Below are positions 8,262 through 17,149 of a stretch of DNA of 64,000 bases, in pieces; positions within the stretch are counted from its first letter, which is position 1, and every line of letters starts with the position of its first letter. The stretch is from Lysobacter arenosi (GTDB lineage: Bacteria > Pseudomonadota > Gammaproteobacteria > Xanthomonadales > Xanthomonadaceae): NCBI RefSeq assembly GCF_016613475.2, contig NZ_CP071517.1:248001-312000 (forward strand), given 5' to 3'. The position numbers were made by a program, and so were the translations under genes. The notes under the pieces were generated by a model. That model saw nothing but the letters and a program-made list of their open reading frames with translations. It ran no database searches and was not told the origin of the DNA.

Positions 8262-9588
8262 CCGGTACCGGTTCCTGTTCGATGCGTTGCAGAAGCAGCT
8301 TGTCGATGCGCGGGCCGTCGAGGTCGACCACTTCGATGCGCCACTGGTTCCAGTCGAAGTGCTCGCCGACGTAGGGGATGCGACCGAAGTGGGCGATCAC
8401 CATGCCGGCGGCGGTGTGGAAGTCGTGCTCGTCTTCGTCCGGCAGGCGGCCGCCACCGATCAGCTCGCGCAGATCTTCGATGGCCAGGGAGCCGTCGAGC
8501 AGGTACGAGCCGTCGGCGCGCTCCACCACCGGTGAGCTGTCCTCTTCGGCTTCGCCGGAATGGACGGTGCTGGAATGGATGCGACCGACCACCGCGTCCA
8601 TCAGGTCGCCGACAGTGACCATGCCGCTGATGTCGCCGTATTCGTCGACCACCAGGGCCAGCGACTGCTGCTCCTCGCGGAAGATCTCCAGCAGCTTCAT
8701 CGCATGCGTGGACTCGGAAACGAACAGCGGTTCGCGCAAGTGCCTGAACAGATCCGGCGCCTTTTCGTCCAGGCGGTCGAGCAGCGCCTTGACCTCCAGC
8801 GTGCCGAGCACTTCACTGTCATTGCCGCGATACACCGGGTAGCGCGAGAACGGCGTCTCGCGCATTGCCGCAAGGTTCTCGGCGAAATCCACCGAGGCAT
8901 CCAGCCAGGCGATGCGCGTGCGCGGCGTCATCAGGCTCTCGGCGGTGCGATCGCCCAGGCTGAGCACGCGGTTCATCATCTTGCGCTCGTCGGCGTCGAT
9001 CACGCCCTGCTCGTGGCTCTCGCTGACCAGCAGGCGGATCTCTTCTTCGCTGATGGCGCTGCGGGCGTCGTCCTTGATGCCGAGCATGCGCAGCACCAGG
9101 CGGTTGATCGCGCCAAGCGTGGCCACCACCGGCCGCGCCGCGCGCGACAAGCCATAGAGCGGCAAGGCAATCGCGCTGGCGATGCGCTCGGGGTTGGTCA
9201 GGGCCAGGCGCTTGGGGATCAGCTCGCCAAAGATCACCTGCGCGGCCGTGATCAGGCTGACCGCGGTGCCGATGCCAATGGCGCGGCTGTACTTGGCCGC
9301 GGCCGGCCACAGGTCATGCAGCCAGCCGGCGATGGCCAGGCCGATCGCCTCGCCGCCGAAGACGCCGGTCAGCACGCCGATCAGGGTGATGCCGACCTGC
9401 ACGGTCGACAGCAGGTTGTCGGGATGCTCGGCCAGGAGCAGGGCGGTGCGGGCGCCGCGGCTGGGATGGACCGGGTCTTCGGCCATCTGCTTGAGGCGCA
9501 ATTTGCGCGAGGTCATCAGCGCCATCTCCGACAGTGCGAAGAAGGCGTTGAGGATGATCAGGGCGATGACGGTCAGCAGTTCCAGCAT
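8245..9588 (-). CDS. CNNM/CorC (HlyC) family transporter protein, DUF21-CBS-CorC
   Basis: A 447-residue membrane protein of the hemolysin/CorC family. Members are linked to magnesium or cobalt efflux and some to sodium-driven magnesium export. It has an N-terminal DUF21 membrane domain (residues about 1-180, starting MLELLTVIALIILNAFFALS), a paired CBS region (about 200-330, with MTPRTRIAWLDAS and LALVVDEYGDISGMVTVGDL) and a C-terminal CorC/HlyC domain (about 350-435). The older name 'hemolysin' does not imply a toxin. It overlaps the ExoD-family gene downstream and is divergent from the phosphate transport pair. Confidence 0.9.
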   Translation of the reverse strand: MLELLTVIALIILNAFFALSEMALMTSRKLRLKQMAEDPVHPSRGARTALLLAEHPDNLLSTVQVGITLIGVLTGVFGGEAIGLAIAGWLHDLWPAAAKYSRAIGIGTAVSLITAAQVIFGELIPKRLALTNPERIASAIALPLYGLSRAARPVVATLGAINRLVLRMLGIKDDARSAISEEEIRLLVSESHEQGVIDADERKMMNRVLSLGDRTAESLMTPRTRIAWLDASVDFAENLAAMRETPFSRYPVYRGNDSEVLGTLEVKALLDRLDEKAPDLFRHLREPLFVSESTHAMKLLEIFREEQQSLALVVDEYGDISGMVTVGDLMDAVVGRIHSSTVHSGEAEEDSSPVVERADGSYLLDGSLAIEDLRELIGGGRLPDEDEHDFHTAAGMVIAHFGRIPYVGEHFDWNQWRIEVVDLDGPRIDKLLLQRIEQEPVPDDTAG

Positions 9589-9846
9589 GCGGTCCCTACC
9601 TCAGGATGGCAGGCCGGAGTGCACACGCCGTGATGGGGGGAAGGGGGGCAGGCGTGCGCGGAGGGCTGTTCTGGGTCGTCGTCCATGGGGCCGGGGGCAG
9701 GAAAAAGGGGGGCGCAAGCAGCAGGGATGGTAGCAGGGCCGCCGAATTCAACCCGTCAGGCGAGCGCGGCTGTCCCCGAACCGTCATAATTCCGCCCGCA
9801 GAACCCCACCGAGCCGCCAGTCCGGCACCTAGAAGGCACCTCCCGC

Positions 9847-10473
9847 ATGTTCTCCCTGCAAACGATCTTCGGCCAAGGCAACCAGTTCTATACCCTGCTG
9901 GAAGAGGCCGCAGTCGCCGCCCACGACAGCACCAAGGCGTTGCACGCCATGCTCAAGGCGGCCGACCGCCAGCCGGCCCTGGACGCCTTCAAGCTGGCCC
10001 GCCAGCGCGAGCGCGACGCCTCGGACAAGATCAGCCAGGAGCTGGTCAACAGCTTCATCACTCCGATCGAGCGCGAAGACATCGAGGCGCTGGGTACTGC
10101 GCTGTACAAGATCCCCAAGCAGGTCGAGAAGTTCGCCGACCGCTATTCGCTGGCGACGCGCCATCTGGAGCACATCGACTTCGCGCCGCGCGCGGCGATG
10201 CTGGAGCAGGCCTCGGCGGTCGTGGTGCAGATGGTCCACCAGCTGCGCCACCTGAAGCTGGAGCCGATGAAGGCGCTCAATGACCAGCTGCGTTCGATCG
10301 AGAACGAGGCCGACCGGCTGATGCTGGAGCTGTACCGCGACATCTATTCCGGTCGCCTGGACAACCTGCAGATGTTCCTGCTCAAGGAGTTCTTCGAGAT
10401 CCTCGAGAAGGCCATCGACCGCTGCCGCGAGGCGGGCGTGGTGGCCTACGAAATCGTGCTGAAGAATTCCTGA
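9847..10473 (+). CDS. DUF47 (PhoU-like) partner of the Pit phosphate transporter
   Basis: A 208-residue, all-helical cytoplasmic protein of the DUF47 / YkaA family, distantly like PhoU. Seen: LEEAAVAAHDSTKALHAML near the start and ITPIEREDIEALGTALYKIP in the centre, both typical. Such genes nearly always precede a pit gene, as here (11 bases apart), and the products are thought to regulate or assist low-affinity phosphate uptake. The 258-bp region in front, shared with the divergent CNNM gene, should hold both promoters. Confidence 0.9.
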   Translation: MFSLQTIFGQGNQFYTLLEEAAVAAHDSTKALHAMLKAADRQPALDAFKLARQRERDASDKISQELVNSFITPIEREDIEALGTALYKIPKQVEKFADRYSLATRHLEHIDFAPRAAMLEQASAVVVQMVHQLRHLKLEPMKALNDQLRSIENEADRLMLELYRDIYSGRLDNLQMFLLKEFFEILEKAIDRCREAGVVAYEIVLKNS

Positions 10474-10484
10474 GGGCCGGGCCG

Positions 10485-11612
10485 ATGTTGACCCTGGTCC
10501 TGGTCGTGGTATTCGCGGCACTCGCCTTCGAATACATCAACGGCTTCCATGACACCGCCAACTCGATCGCGACCGTGGTCGCGACCAAGGTGCTGTCGCC
10601 GATGCAGGCGGTGGCGATGGCGGCGACGACCAACCTGCTCGGCGCGCTGTGGGGCACGGCGGTGGCCAAGACGATCGCGTCGGGACTGCTCGACAACGGC
10701 GTCGTCCAGGTCACTTCGCAGCTGATCCTGTGCGCGCTGTTGGGCGCGATCGTGTGGAACCTGATCACCTGGTGGAAGGGCCTTCCGTCCTCGTCCTCGC
10801 ACGCGCTGATCGGTGGCCTGTGCGGCGCCGCGGTCGCGGCGGCCAGCAACAACTTCCATGCGGTGATCTGGTCGCAGCCTGCCGACCCCTGGTACAAGAG
10901 CGCCGGCGTGCTGTGGAAAGTGGTCGTGCCGATGTTCAGCTCGCCGCTGCTCGGCTTCGCCTCCGGCTTCCTGGTGATGGGCGTGCTGTTCGCGATCATC
11001 TCGGCGATGGCCAGCAGCGGCGGTTTCCTCGCACGCCTGGCGCGGCCGCGCTGGGTCAATGCGTTCTTCGGCAAGGCGCAGCTGGTCAGCGCCGCCGGCA
11101 TGGGCTTCGCCCATGGCATGAACGATGCGCAGAAGACGATGGGCATCATCGCCCTGGCGCTGGTCGGCGCGCAGTCGGCCGGCACGCTCGACAACCTGCC
11201 GTCGTGGCTGGCGTTCCTGCATCCCTCGCGCGAGGCGCTGGAAAACAACGACATCGACACCTGGATCAAGTTCACCTGCGCGATCGTGATGGCCGCCGGT
11301 ACCGCCGCTGGCGGCTGGCGCATCATCAAGACGCTGGGTCACAAGCTGGTGAAGCTGCACCCGATCAATGGATTCGCGGCCGAGACCAGCGCCGCTGCGG
11401 TGATCATGGCGGCGTCCTCGCTGGGCATCCCGGTGTCCACCACGCACAACATCTCGTCGGCGATCATGGGCGTGGGCACGGCCAAGCGCTTCAACGCGAT
11501 CAAGTGGACCGTGGTGGAGAAGATGATCTGGGCGTGGATCCTGACGATCCCGGCCGCCGGCGGCATCGCCTACATGTTCTTCGAGTTGTTCCGGGCGATG
11601 GGCTGGGCGTAA
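10485..11612 (+). CDS. pit: Low-affinity inorganic phosphate transporter, PiT family
   Basis: A 375-residue inner-membrane carrier for metal-phosphate with protons. It shows the two inverted family repeats: EYINGFHDTANSIATVVATK at the start and, in the second half, GFAHGMNDAQKTMGIIALAL. SSSSHALIGGL and GIPVSTTHNISSAIMGVG are the two copies of the P-S-(S/T)-(S/T)-H signature. About ten membrane segments are visible. Length fits the shorter PiT class. Co-transcribed with the DUF47 gene. Confidence 0.94.
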   Translation: MLTLVLVVVFAALAFEYINGFHDTANSIATVVATKVLSPMQAVAMAATTNLLGALWGTAVAKTIASGLLDNGVVQVTSQLILCALLGAIVWNLITWWKGLPSSSSHALIGGLCGAAVAAASNNFHAVIWSQPADPWYKSAGVLWKVVVPMFSSPLLGFASGFLVMGVLFAIISAMASSGGFLARLARPRWVNAFFGKAQLVSAAGMGFAHGMNDAQKTMGIIALALVGAQSAGTLDNLPSWLAFLHPSREALENNDIDTWIKFTCAIVMAAGTAAGGWRIIKTLGHKLVKLHPINGFAAETSAAAVIMAASSLGIPVSTTHNISSAIMGVGTAKRFNAIKWTVVEKMIWAWILTIPAAGGIAYMFFELFRAMGWA

Positions 11613-11630
11613 GCGCCAGCCCCGGGCACC

Positions 11631-12041
11631 TCAGAACAAATCCCCACCTGCCGACAGCGACCGCTCCATGCGGTCGCCCAGTCCGCCGATCTCTAGCACC
11701 AGGCGGTCGATCTCGGCCGCATCGAGACCCTCGTACGGACGGTTCTCGCACAGCTGCAGGTGCGGCACGCCGTCGAGATCGCCGATGGCGAGATAGCCGA
11801 CGCGGCTTTGCCAGTTGAAGATCAGCGCGCGCCTGGCGTCCAGGCCGGTGATCGGCGAGACCGCGGTGCTGACCCGCAGATAGGGACGGCCGTCGTCGTC
11901 GTCCAGTTCGGACAGGAAGATCGCCTGGTGGCGCGTTCCCTGCTCGAGCGACAGCTCGATGCAGATCAGGTCGGCGCCGTGTTCGGTGGTGTTGAAATCG
12001 GCCGCTTTGAGATGGCGACGGATGGATTCGAAGTTGCGCAC
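11631..12041 (-). CDS. Conserved protein, possibly YbjN/T3SS-chaperone-like fold
   Basis: 136 residues, acidic, with no signal or membrane segment. GTG at 12041 was chosen because GGAAGGAG sits seven bases in front of it; longer starts have no such site and give a low-complexity N-terminus. The pattern (a short helix FESIRRHLKAADF, several beta strands with ICIELSLEQ and ALIFNWQSRVGYLAIG, then a C-terminal helix) resembles the YbjN / type III chaperone-like fold, but this is only a shape-level guess. It is divergent from the ATL gene with only 40 bases between the starts. Confidence 0.7.
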   Translation of the reverse strand: MRNFESIRRHLKAADFNTTEHGADLICIELSLEQGTRHQAIFLSELDDDDGRPYLRVSTAVSPITGLDARRALIFNWQSRVGYLAIGDLDGVPHLQLCENRPYEGLDAAEIDRLVLEIGGLGDRMERSLSAGGDLF

Positions 12042-12081
12042 GTGGCGGCTCCTTCCGGGGGATGATCGGTATGCTACCGCG

Positions 12082-12531
12082 ATGAGCAAGCCCACTGCCG
12101 CAAAGGACGACGCCGCAGCGCGCATCCGGGCCGCGATCCGTGCGATCCCGGCGGGCGAAGTCGCAGGTTATGGCGAGGTTGCGCGTCGCGCCGGCTTGCC
12201 GGGCAGGGCGCGCCTGGTGGCGCGGATCCTCGGGCAGAACGAAGACCCCGACCTGCCGTGGCACCGCGTGCTGCGCTCTGACGGCCGCATCGCCTTCCCC
12301 GAAGGGTCCAAAGGCTTCCGCGAGCAGGGCCAGCGGCTGCGCGCCGAGGGCGTGCGGGTCGAGGCCGGGCGCGTGCGCGGCCAGCGCGCCGCCGCCACGC
12401 TGGACGAGCAGATGTGGGGTGTGCCGATGGCGCCTCCGGCGAAAGCAAAGCCGCGCCGCGCGAGGACAAGCCCTGCAAAGCACTCGGCCGCGCCCAGCAA
12501 GGCGCCTGCACGCGCCAAGCGCCCGGGCTGA
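12082..12531 (+). CDS. Alkyltransferase-like (ATL) DNA damage recognition protein
   Basis: 149 residues. The core matches the DNA-binding domain of O6-alkylguanine-DNA alkyltransferase: IPAGEVAGYGEVARRAGLPG (arginine-finger and helix-turn-helix region), then LPWHRVLRSDGRIAFP. The reactive cysteine of the transferase PCHRV motif is replaced by Trp60, which defines the ATL class. These bind alkylated bases and hand them to nucleotide excision repair rather than repairing them. A lysine/arginine/alanine-rich tail (about 115-149) is an added basic extension that could aid DNA binding. mfd, the transcription-repair coupling factor, lies far away at 57 kb. Confidence 0.88.
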   Translation: MSKPTAAKDDAAARIRAAIRAIPAGEVAGYGEVARRAGLPGRARLVARILGQNEDPDLPWHRVLRSDGRIAFPEGSKGFREQGQRLRAEGVRVEAGRVRGQRAAATLDEQMWGVPMAPPAKAKPRRARTSPAKHSAAPSKAPARAKRPG

Positions 12532-12612
12532 GGCCGCGGGCTCAGCGAATCATTCCTCCGGCCCGATCGTGCCGGTCAGCGGCTACCATGTAGCGCAGCC
12601 CCAGGAGTCGCA

Positions 12613-13266
12613 ATGTTTTCCAACCTTCCCCCCGTCACCAAAGCCCTGCTGATCGCCAACGGGCTGGTGTTCCTGTTGCAGTGGGCGCTCGGCGACGTCG
12701 CCCTCGCGCAGTTCATGCTGTGGCCGCCCGGTGGCGGCGAGCTGGACGGCGTCGGTTTCATGCCGTGGCAGTTGCTCACCTACGGCTTCATGCATGGAAA
12801 TTTCGCCCACCTGCTGTTCAACATGCTGGCGCTGGCGATGTTCGGCGCGCCGCTGGAACACGTGTGGGGCGATCGCCGTTACCTGACCTACTACCTGGTG
12901 TGCGTGGCCGGTGCGGCGCTGTGCCAGATCGGCGTGGGCATGTGGACCATGTCGCAGGGCGGCGAAGCCTATCCGACCGTGGGTGCGTCCGGCGGCATCT
13001 TCGGTCTGTTGCTGGCCTACGGCCTGTTGTTCCCGAACCAGCGCGTGATGTTGCTGATCCCGCCGATTCCGATGAAGGCGCGCACGCTGGTGCTGGTCTA
13101 CGGCGCGATCGAGTTGCTGCTCGGCGTGACCAATGCAATGCCGGGCGTTGCGCATTTCGCGCACCTGGGCGGCATGTTGTTCGGCTGGTTGCTGATCCGC
13201 TACTGGCGCGGGCAGCCGCCGTTCGGCAAGAAGAAGGGCCCGCCGAAGATGCGGGTAGTGCGCTAG
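12613..13266 (+). CDS. Rhomboid family intramembrane serine protease
   Basis: 217 residues with about six membrane segments. The catalytic serine is Ser126 in VGASGGIFG and the catalytic histidine is His184 in AHFAHLGGM. The conserved HGNFAHLLFNM segment in membrane helix 2 carries the usual His and Asn of the oxyanion region. It ends in a basic tail (FGKKKGPPKMR). Substrates cannot be told from the sequence. The start ATG follows GGAGTCGCA at short spacing. It converges on the M13 peptidase gene across two REP hairpins. Confidence 0.92.
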   Translation: MFSNLPPVTKALLIANGLVFLLQWALGDVALAQFMLWPPGGGELDGVGFMPWQLLTYGFMHGNFAHLLFNMLALAMFGAPLEHVWGDRRYLTYYLVCVAGAALCQIGVGMWTMSQGGEAYPTVGASGGIFGLLLAYGLLFPNQRVMLLIPPIPMKARTLVLVYGAIELLLGVTNAMPGVAHFAHLGGMLFGWLLIRYWRGQPPFGKKKGPPKMRVVR

Positions 13267-13278
13267 CCCTTCACCATC

Positions 13279-13298
13279 GTCCCGGCGAACGCCGGGAC
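13279..13298. repeat. REP-like palindrome GTCCCGGC-GAAC-GCCGGGAC
   Basis: An 8-bp perfect stem with loop GAAC, 12 bases after the rhomboid stop. It is the first of two tandem hairpins in the gap between convergent genes. Confidence 0.85.
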
Positions 13299-13330
13299 CC
13301 AGGCCCGCACGTCATCGGCAACCTCACGTC

Positions 13331-13350
13331 ATCCCGGCGAACGCCGGGAT
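13331..13350. repeat. REP-like palindrome ATCCCGGC-GAAC-GCCGGGAT
   Basis: The second hairpin of the tandem pair. It shares the flanks CACGTC and CCATCCTGACGTTG with the copy at 2191. It may also serve as a weak transcription stop for either convergent gene. Confidence 0.85.
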
Positions 13351-13375
13351 CCATCCTGACGTTGCCGTTGCTCCC

Positions 13376-15388
13376 TTACGGGAACAACCTGATCTGCTGA
13401 TCCGCCGCCAGCTGCATGCCACTACCGGCCTTGCACGCGAACGCTTCACCAAAGCTCGCCTGGTTCAGCAGCGGCCCATTCGCGCGCCAGCGCCCCGGCG
13501 CATGCACGCTCGTGGCCGCGCGCTGTCTCGCCGCCTCGGGGGTCATGTGCTGCGGCCATAGCGCGGCCCAGCCCTTGTAGAAGTCCTCGCTCGCCGGCTT
13601 CGCGGCGGCCGGTTCGGATGCGTGCCATGCCGCCCAGGCCAGCTCGACGCCGGCGATGTCGGCGATGTCCTCGCCGGCGGTCTGCGTGCCATTGACCCGC
13701 GTGCCGCCCAAGCCCGGATAGTCGAAACCGCCGTACTGCGTGGCCACGCGCCTGCTCAGTGCATCCCAGGCCGAGGCCTCGGCCGGCGTCCACCAGTCGC
13801 GCAGCTCCTGCTTGGCGTCGACGAAGCGGCCGCGGTTGTCGAAGCCATGGCTGAGTTCGTGGCCGACCAGCGCGCCATACGACCCGTACAGCCAGGCCGC
13901 CGACTTGCCGGTGTCGAACACCGGCGGCTGCAGCATCGCCGCGGTCACGATCAGGCGGTTCTGGGTGATGTCGTAGGCCAGCGAGGGTTCCTGCGGCAAC
14001 ACGTCCCAGCGACGATCGGCATTGCCGCGGCCAATGCGCTTCATCTCTTCGCGATGGCGCCAGGTCGACGCGATCAGCATGTTGCTGCCGAAGCTGCCAC
14101 GGCCCATCGGCTGCACGGTGTAGTCGAGGTCGCGGTTGGGCGTGCCGACTTCGATCTTGAGGGCGTCGAGCTTGGCCTTGGCTTCGGCTTTGGCGGCTGC
14201 ACTGAATCGCGTGTCGCGATCGAGTGCCTGTCCCAGCGCATCGCGCACTTTCGCCGCGATCTCCTCGGCGCGCTTGTCGGTGGCGGCGGGCAGGTAGCGG
14301 GCGGCGTATTCGTGTCCGACCATCGGACCGGCGGCAAGCGTGATCGCATCGAGCACGGCCTGTGGCCGCGACGGCGGCGCGGCCAGGCCCTGCAGCACCT
14401 GACCGCGGAACTCGAAGCTGGCATCGCGAAATTGTTTTGCCAGGTAAGGGGCCATCGCATCGCCGATGCGCCAGCGCAGGTACGCCTTCCACTGCGCCGG
14501 CTTGAGGCTGCCGACCAGGTTGTCGAGCTGTGCGAACAGCGCCGGGTTCGCCATCGACACGGTGTCGTCGTTGACGCCCTGGACCTTCAGGAACTGGTCC
14601 AGTTGCAGGCGCTTGTATTTCTTGCCCAGGGTATTGGTCGCCACCGGTCCGAAGTTGCTGCGCGGGTCACGCAGGTCGAGGAGCGGTCTTGATGCGGAGG
14701 CGATCCGCGTTTCCAGGTCGATCACGGACTGCGCGTCGGCCGCCAGCTGTGCCTGCGGCGTGCCGGTCAGGGCCAGGATCTTCTGCACGTAACTGCTGTA
14801 ACGCCCCATCAGCGCACGCGTGTCGGCATCGGTGCGGGTGTAGTAGGCCGGATCGGGCAGGCCGAGTCCGCCCTGGGCGAAGTAACCGATGTGGCGATTG
14901 AAGTCGTTGAGGTCGATGTCGGCACCGAAGTTGAACAGCACCGGGATGCCGACCTGATGCAATGCCGCGATCGCAGGCGGGATGTCCTTGGCGCTCTTGA
15001 TCGCATCGATGCGACCGATCAGCGGCGCGATCGGCTGGGCGCCATCGCGTTCGACCGCGGCCTCGTCCAGGCCGCTGGCCCAGAAGTCGCCGAGCAATCG
15101 CTGCACGTTGCCTTGAGGCGCCTTGGACGCGGCATCGAGCAGGTCCAGCTGCTGCTGGCGCGAGCGTGCGCCCAGCTGCTCCAGCGCCGAGACCGAGCCG
15201 ACGTTGGGCAGCAAGGTATTGCTCCTGAGCCAGTCGGCGTTGGCGTTGGCGTAGAAGTCGCTGCACGCGCTTGCCGCGGCGGCGGCCTTGGGTTTGGCAG
15301 CGCGCTTCTTCTGCGCATCGGCGGGCGGCGAGGCGAGTCCGGCGATCAGGCTCAGGGCCAGGGCACAGGCAAGCGGGCGTAGGTTCAT
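13376..15388 (-). CDS. M13 family zinc metallopeptidase (neprilysin/PepO type), exported
   Basis: 670 residues with a cleavable signal peptide (MNLRPLACALALSLIAGLAS, cut near ADA-QKK). The M13 N-terminal domain begins with CSDFYANANADWLRSN. The catalytic domain has the zinc motif HELSH at 510-514 and the second motif GEDIADIAG, where the usual GENIAD is GEDIAD, keeping the zinc Glu and the Asp. It should act on peptides in the periplasm or outside. ATG at 15388 is fixed by the signal peptide. A second M13 gene lies at 17150-19255, with a hydrolase gene between. Confidence 0.93.
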   Translation of the reverse strand: MNLRPLACALALSLIAGLASPPADAQKKRAAKPKAAAAASACSDFYANANADWLRSNTLLPNVGSVSALEQLGARSRQQQLDLLDAASKAPQGNVQRLLGDFWASGLDEAAVERDGAQPIAPLIGRIDAIKSAKDIPPAIAALHQVGIPVLFNFGADIDLNDFNRHIGYFAQGGLGLPDPAYYTRTDADTRALMGRYSSYVQKILALTGTPQAQLAADAQSVIDLETRIASASRPLLDLRDPRSNFGPVATNTLGKKYKRLQLDQFLKVQGVNDDTVSMANPALFAQLDNLVGSLKPAQWKAYLRWRIGDAMAPYLAKQFRDASFEFRGQVLQGLAAPPSRPQAVLDAITLAAGPMVGHEYAARYLPAATDKRAEEIAAKVRDALGQALDRDTRFSAAAKAEAKAKLDALKIEVGTPNRDLDYTVQPMGRGSFGSNMLIASTWRHREEMKRIGRGNADRRWDVLPQEPSLAYDITQNRLIVTAAMLQPPVFDTGKSAAWLYGSYGALVGHELSHGFDNRGRFVDAKQELRDWWTPAEASAWDALSRRVATQYGGFDYPGLGGTRVNGTQTAGEDIADIAGVELAWAAWHASEPAAAKPASEDFYKGWAALWPQHMTPEAARQRAATSVHAPGRWRANGPLLNQASFGEAFACKAGSGMQLAADQQIRLFP

Positions 15389-15564
15389 GGCGGAATCCGT
15401 TCGGGGGAGACGGGGTGGCCCGGAGTCTAGCAGCGGCCATGTGATGCCCATCTGGCCATCCCGAACGCCGCCGGGCGCGGGGTTTGGGCCGTTTTTCGCA
15501 GCACTGGCGGTGGCCGCGGATCGTGCGACCATCCCTCGCATCTTGCCCAGGCAGGGAACCGCGC

Positions 15565-17076
15565 ATGGCCACCACCCCCGATGACGACGACCTGGATCCG
15601 CTGCCGGAATCGTCACTCGTGTCGCGAATCCTTGCCGTCGCCGGCACGCTGCTGCGCAAGGGCGCGGTACTCGTGGCGCTGCTGGTGCTCGTGGTCGTGG
15701 CCGTGCGCGCCTGCCAGTCAACGCAGGGACCGTCGCTGCAACCGTGGCACACGATCATTCCCGACGAGCCCGCCGCCAGCGAGATTTCCGCCGGCAACTG
15801 GCAAGGCTATCTGACTGCCGAGCAACGCATGTACGAGCAACTGCGTCGCAAGCTCGACAGCGCGATGAAGCCCGGCGACCGTACCCTGCTCAATCGCTAT
15901 TACCCCGCTAGCCTGACTTCGCCGGAGGCATTCGGCCACGACTGGAACCGCTCGTACGTACTCGAACCCGACGGCGCGGCGAAAGGCGTCGTCGTGCTGG
16001 TGCACGGCCTCACGGACTCGCCGTACAGCATGCGCAGCGTGGCCGAGTTGTATCGACGGCATGGCTTCATCGCCATCGCGCCGCGCATGCCGGGGCACGG
16101 CACCGTGCCGGCAGGACTGACGAAGGCGGGACGCAAGGAGTGGCACGCGACGCTGGAGATGACGATGGCCGAAGCTCGGCGCCGTGCCGCCGGCCGCCTG
16201 CCGGTTCACCTGGTCGGCTATTCGAATGGCGCCGCGCTGGCGATGCACTACGTCATGGCGCGGATCGAACGCGGCGAGAAGCGCGACGTCGACCGCATCG
16301 TGCTGATGTCGCCGATGATCGAAGTCAACCGTTTCGCCCGTTTCGCCGGCATCGCCGGCTGGCCTGCGCTGTTCAGCCGCTACGCCAAGTCGGCCTGGCT
16401 GGACGTGCTGCCGGAATTCAACGCGTTCAAGTACAACTCCTTCCCGGTGCGCGCGGCGCGTGAGTCGTACCTGGTCACCGACGAGCTGCACGTGGTGATG
16501 GAGGAAGTGACTGCGCAGCGGCGCCTCAACCAGGTGCCACCGATCCTGGCGTTCCAGTCGGTGGTCGACGACACGGTCGGTGCACACGCAGTGATGACGC
16601 GCCTATTCGATCGCCTCGCCACCAATGGCAGCGAGCTGGTGCTGTTCGACGTCAACCGCAGCCGCGTGATCGCGCCCGTGTTGCGTACGACCGCGACCGA
16701 CTGGGTGGGCGATGTGCTGCAGGATCCGGCGCGGCGATACACGCTCACGGTCGTCGGCGCGGCGTCGTCCGAGGATGCGGCGGTGGTGGCACGGACGCGT
16801 GACGTCGGGTCGGACGTGGTCAAGCAGCAGCCTGTCGGTGTGCGCTATCCGGCTGAGGTGTATTCGTTGTCGCACATTGGCTTGCCGTTCGCGCAGGACG
16901 ATGCGCTTTACGGCAACGTGCCGTCGGGGAAGGCGATCGTGCAGCTGGGGGCGTTGGCCGTGCGCGGTGAGCGCAACGTGCTGGTGGTTTCGCAGGAGAG
17001 CCTGAGCCGGCTCAGCTACAACCCATTCCATGCATACATGCTGGCGCGCATCGCGGAGAAGATCCCGGCGAAGTAG
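15565..17076 (+). CDS. Membrane-anchored alpha/beta hydrolase (lysophospholipase-like)
   Basis: 503 residues. A membrane segment at about 33-52 (VLVALLVLVVVAVRA) follows an acidic N-terminus, so the enzyme part is probably periplasmic. The hydrolase fold starts with VVLVHGLTDSPYSMRSVAEL; the nucleophile Ser is in HLVGYSNGAALAMHY and LAFQSVVDDTVGAHA should supply the acid residue. SLSHIGLPFAQDD near the C-terminus may carry the His. A long C-terminal section beyond the usual fold is present. The substrate is unknown. It lies between the two M13 peptidase genes, divergent from the first and convergent with the second. Confidence 0.82.
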   Translation: MATTPDDDDLDPLPESSLVSRILAVAGTLLRKGAVLVALLVLVVVAVRACQSTQGPSLQPWHTIIPDEPAASEISAGNWQGYLTAEQRMYEQLRRKLDSAMKPGDRTLLNRYYPASLTSPEAFGHDWNRSYVLEPDGAAKGVVVLVHGLTDSPYSMRSVAELYRRHGFIAIAPRMPGHGTVPAGLTKAGRKEWHATLEMTMAEARRRAAGRLPVHLVGYSNGAALAMHYVMARIERGEKRDVDRIVLMSPMIEVNRFARFAGIAGWPALFSRYAKSAWLDVLPEFNAFKYNSFPVRAARESYLVTDELHVVMEEVTAQRRLNQVPPILAFQSVVDDTVGAHAVMTRLFDRLATNGSELVLFDVNRSRVIAPVLRTTATDWVGDVLQDPARRYTLTVVGAASSEDAAVVARTRDVGSDVVKQQPVGVRYPAEVYSLSHIGLPFAQDDALYGNVPSGKAIVQLGALAVRGERNVLVVSQESLSRLSYNPFHAYMLARIAEKIPAK

Positions 17077-17081
17077 GGCGC

Positions 17082-17114
17082 AAAAAAGAAGGCCCGGGAG
17101 GTCCCGGGCCTTCT
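17082..17114 (-). terminator. Bidirectional terminator between hydrolase and M13 peptidase genes
   Basis: A 13-bp perfect stem AGAAGGCCCGGGA / TCCCGGGCCTTCT with loop GG. Six A on the left (17082-17087) become a T tract for the minus-strand peptidase gene. It can also stop the plus-strand gene, though with few T. Confidence 0.88.
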
Positions 17115-17149
17115 GCCTTGCCGACGAGGGCCAGGAGTAAAGCGTTACA

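Noticed and set aside
8245..9588. Calling the DUF21-CBS-CorC protein a hemolysin
   Set aside because: The old family name comes from an early annotation. The domain order is that of the CNNM/CorC ion transport family, with no toxin feature.
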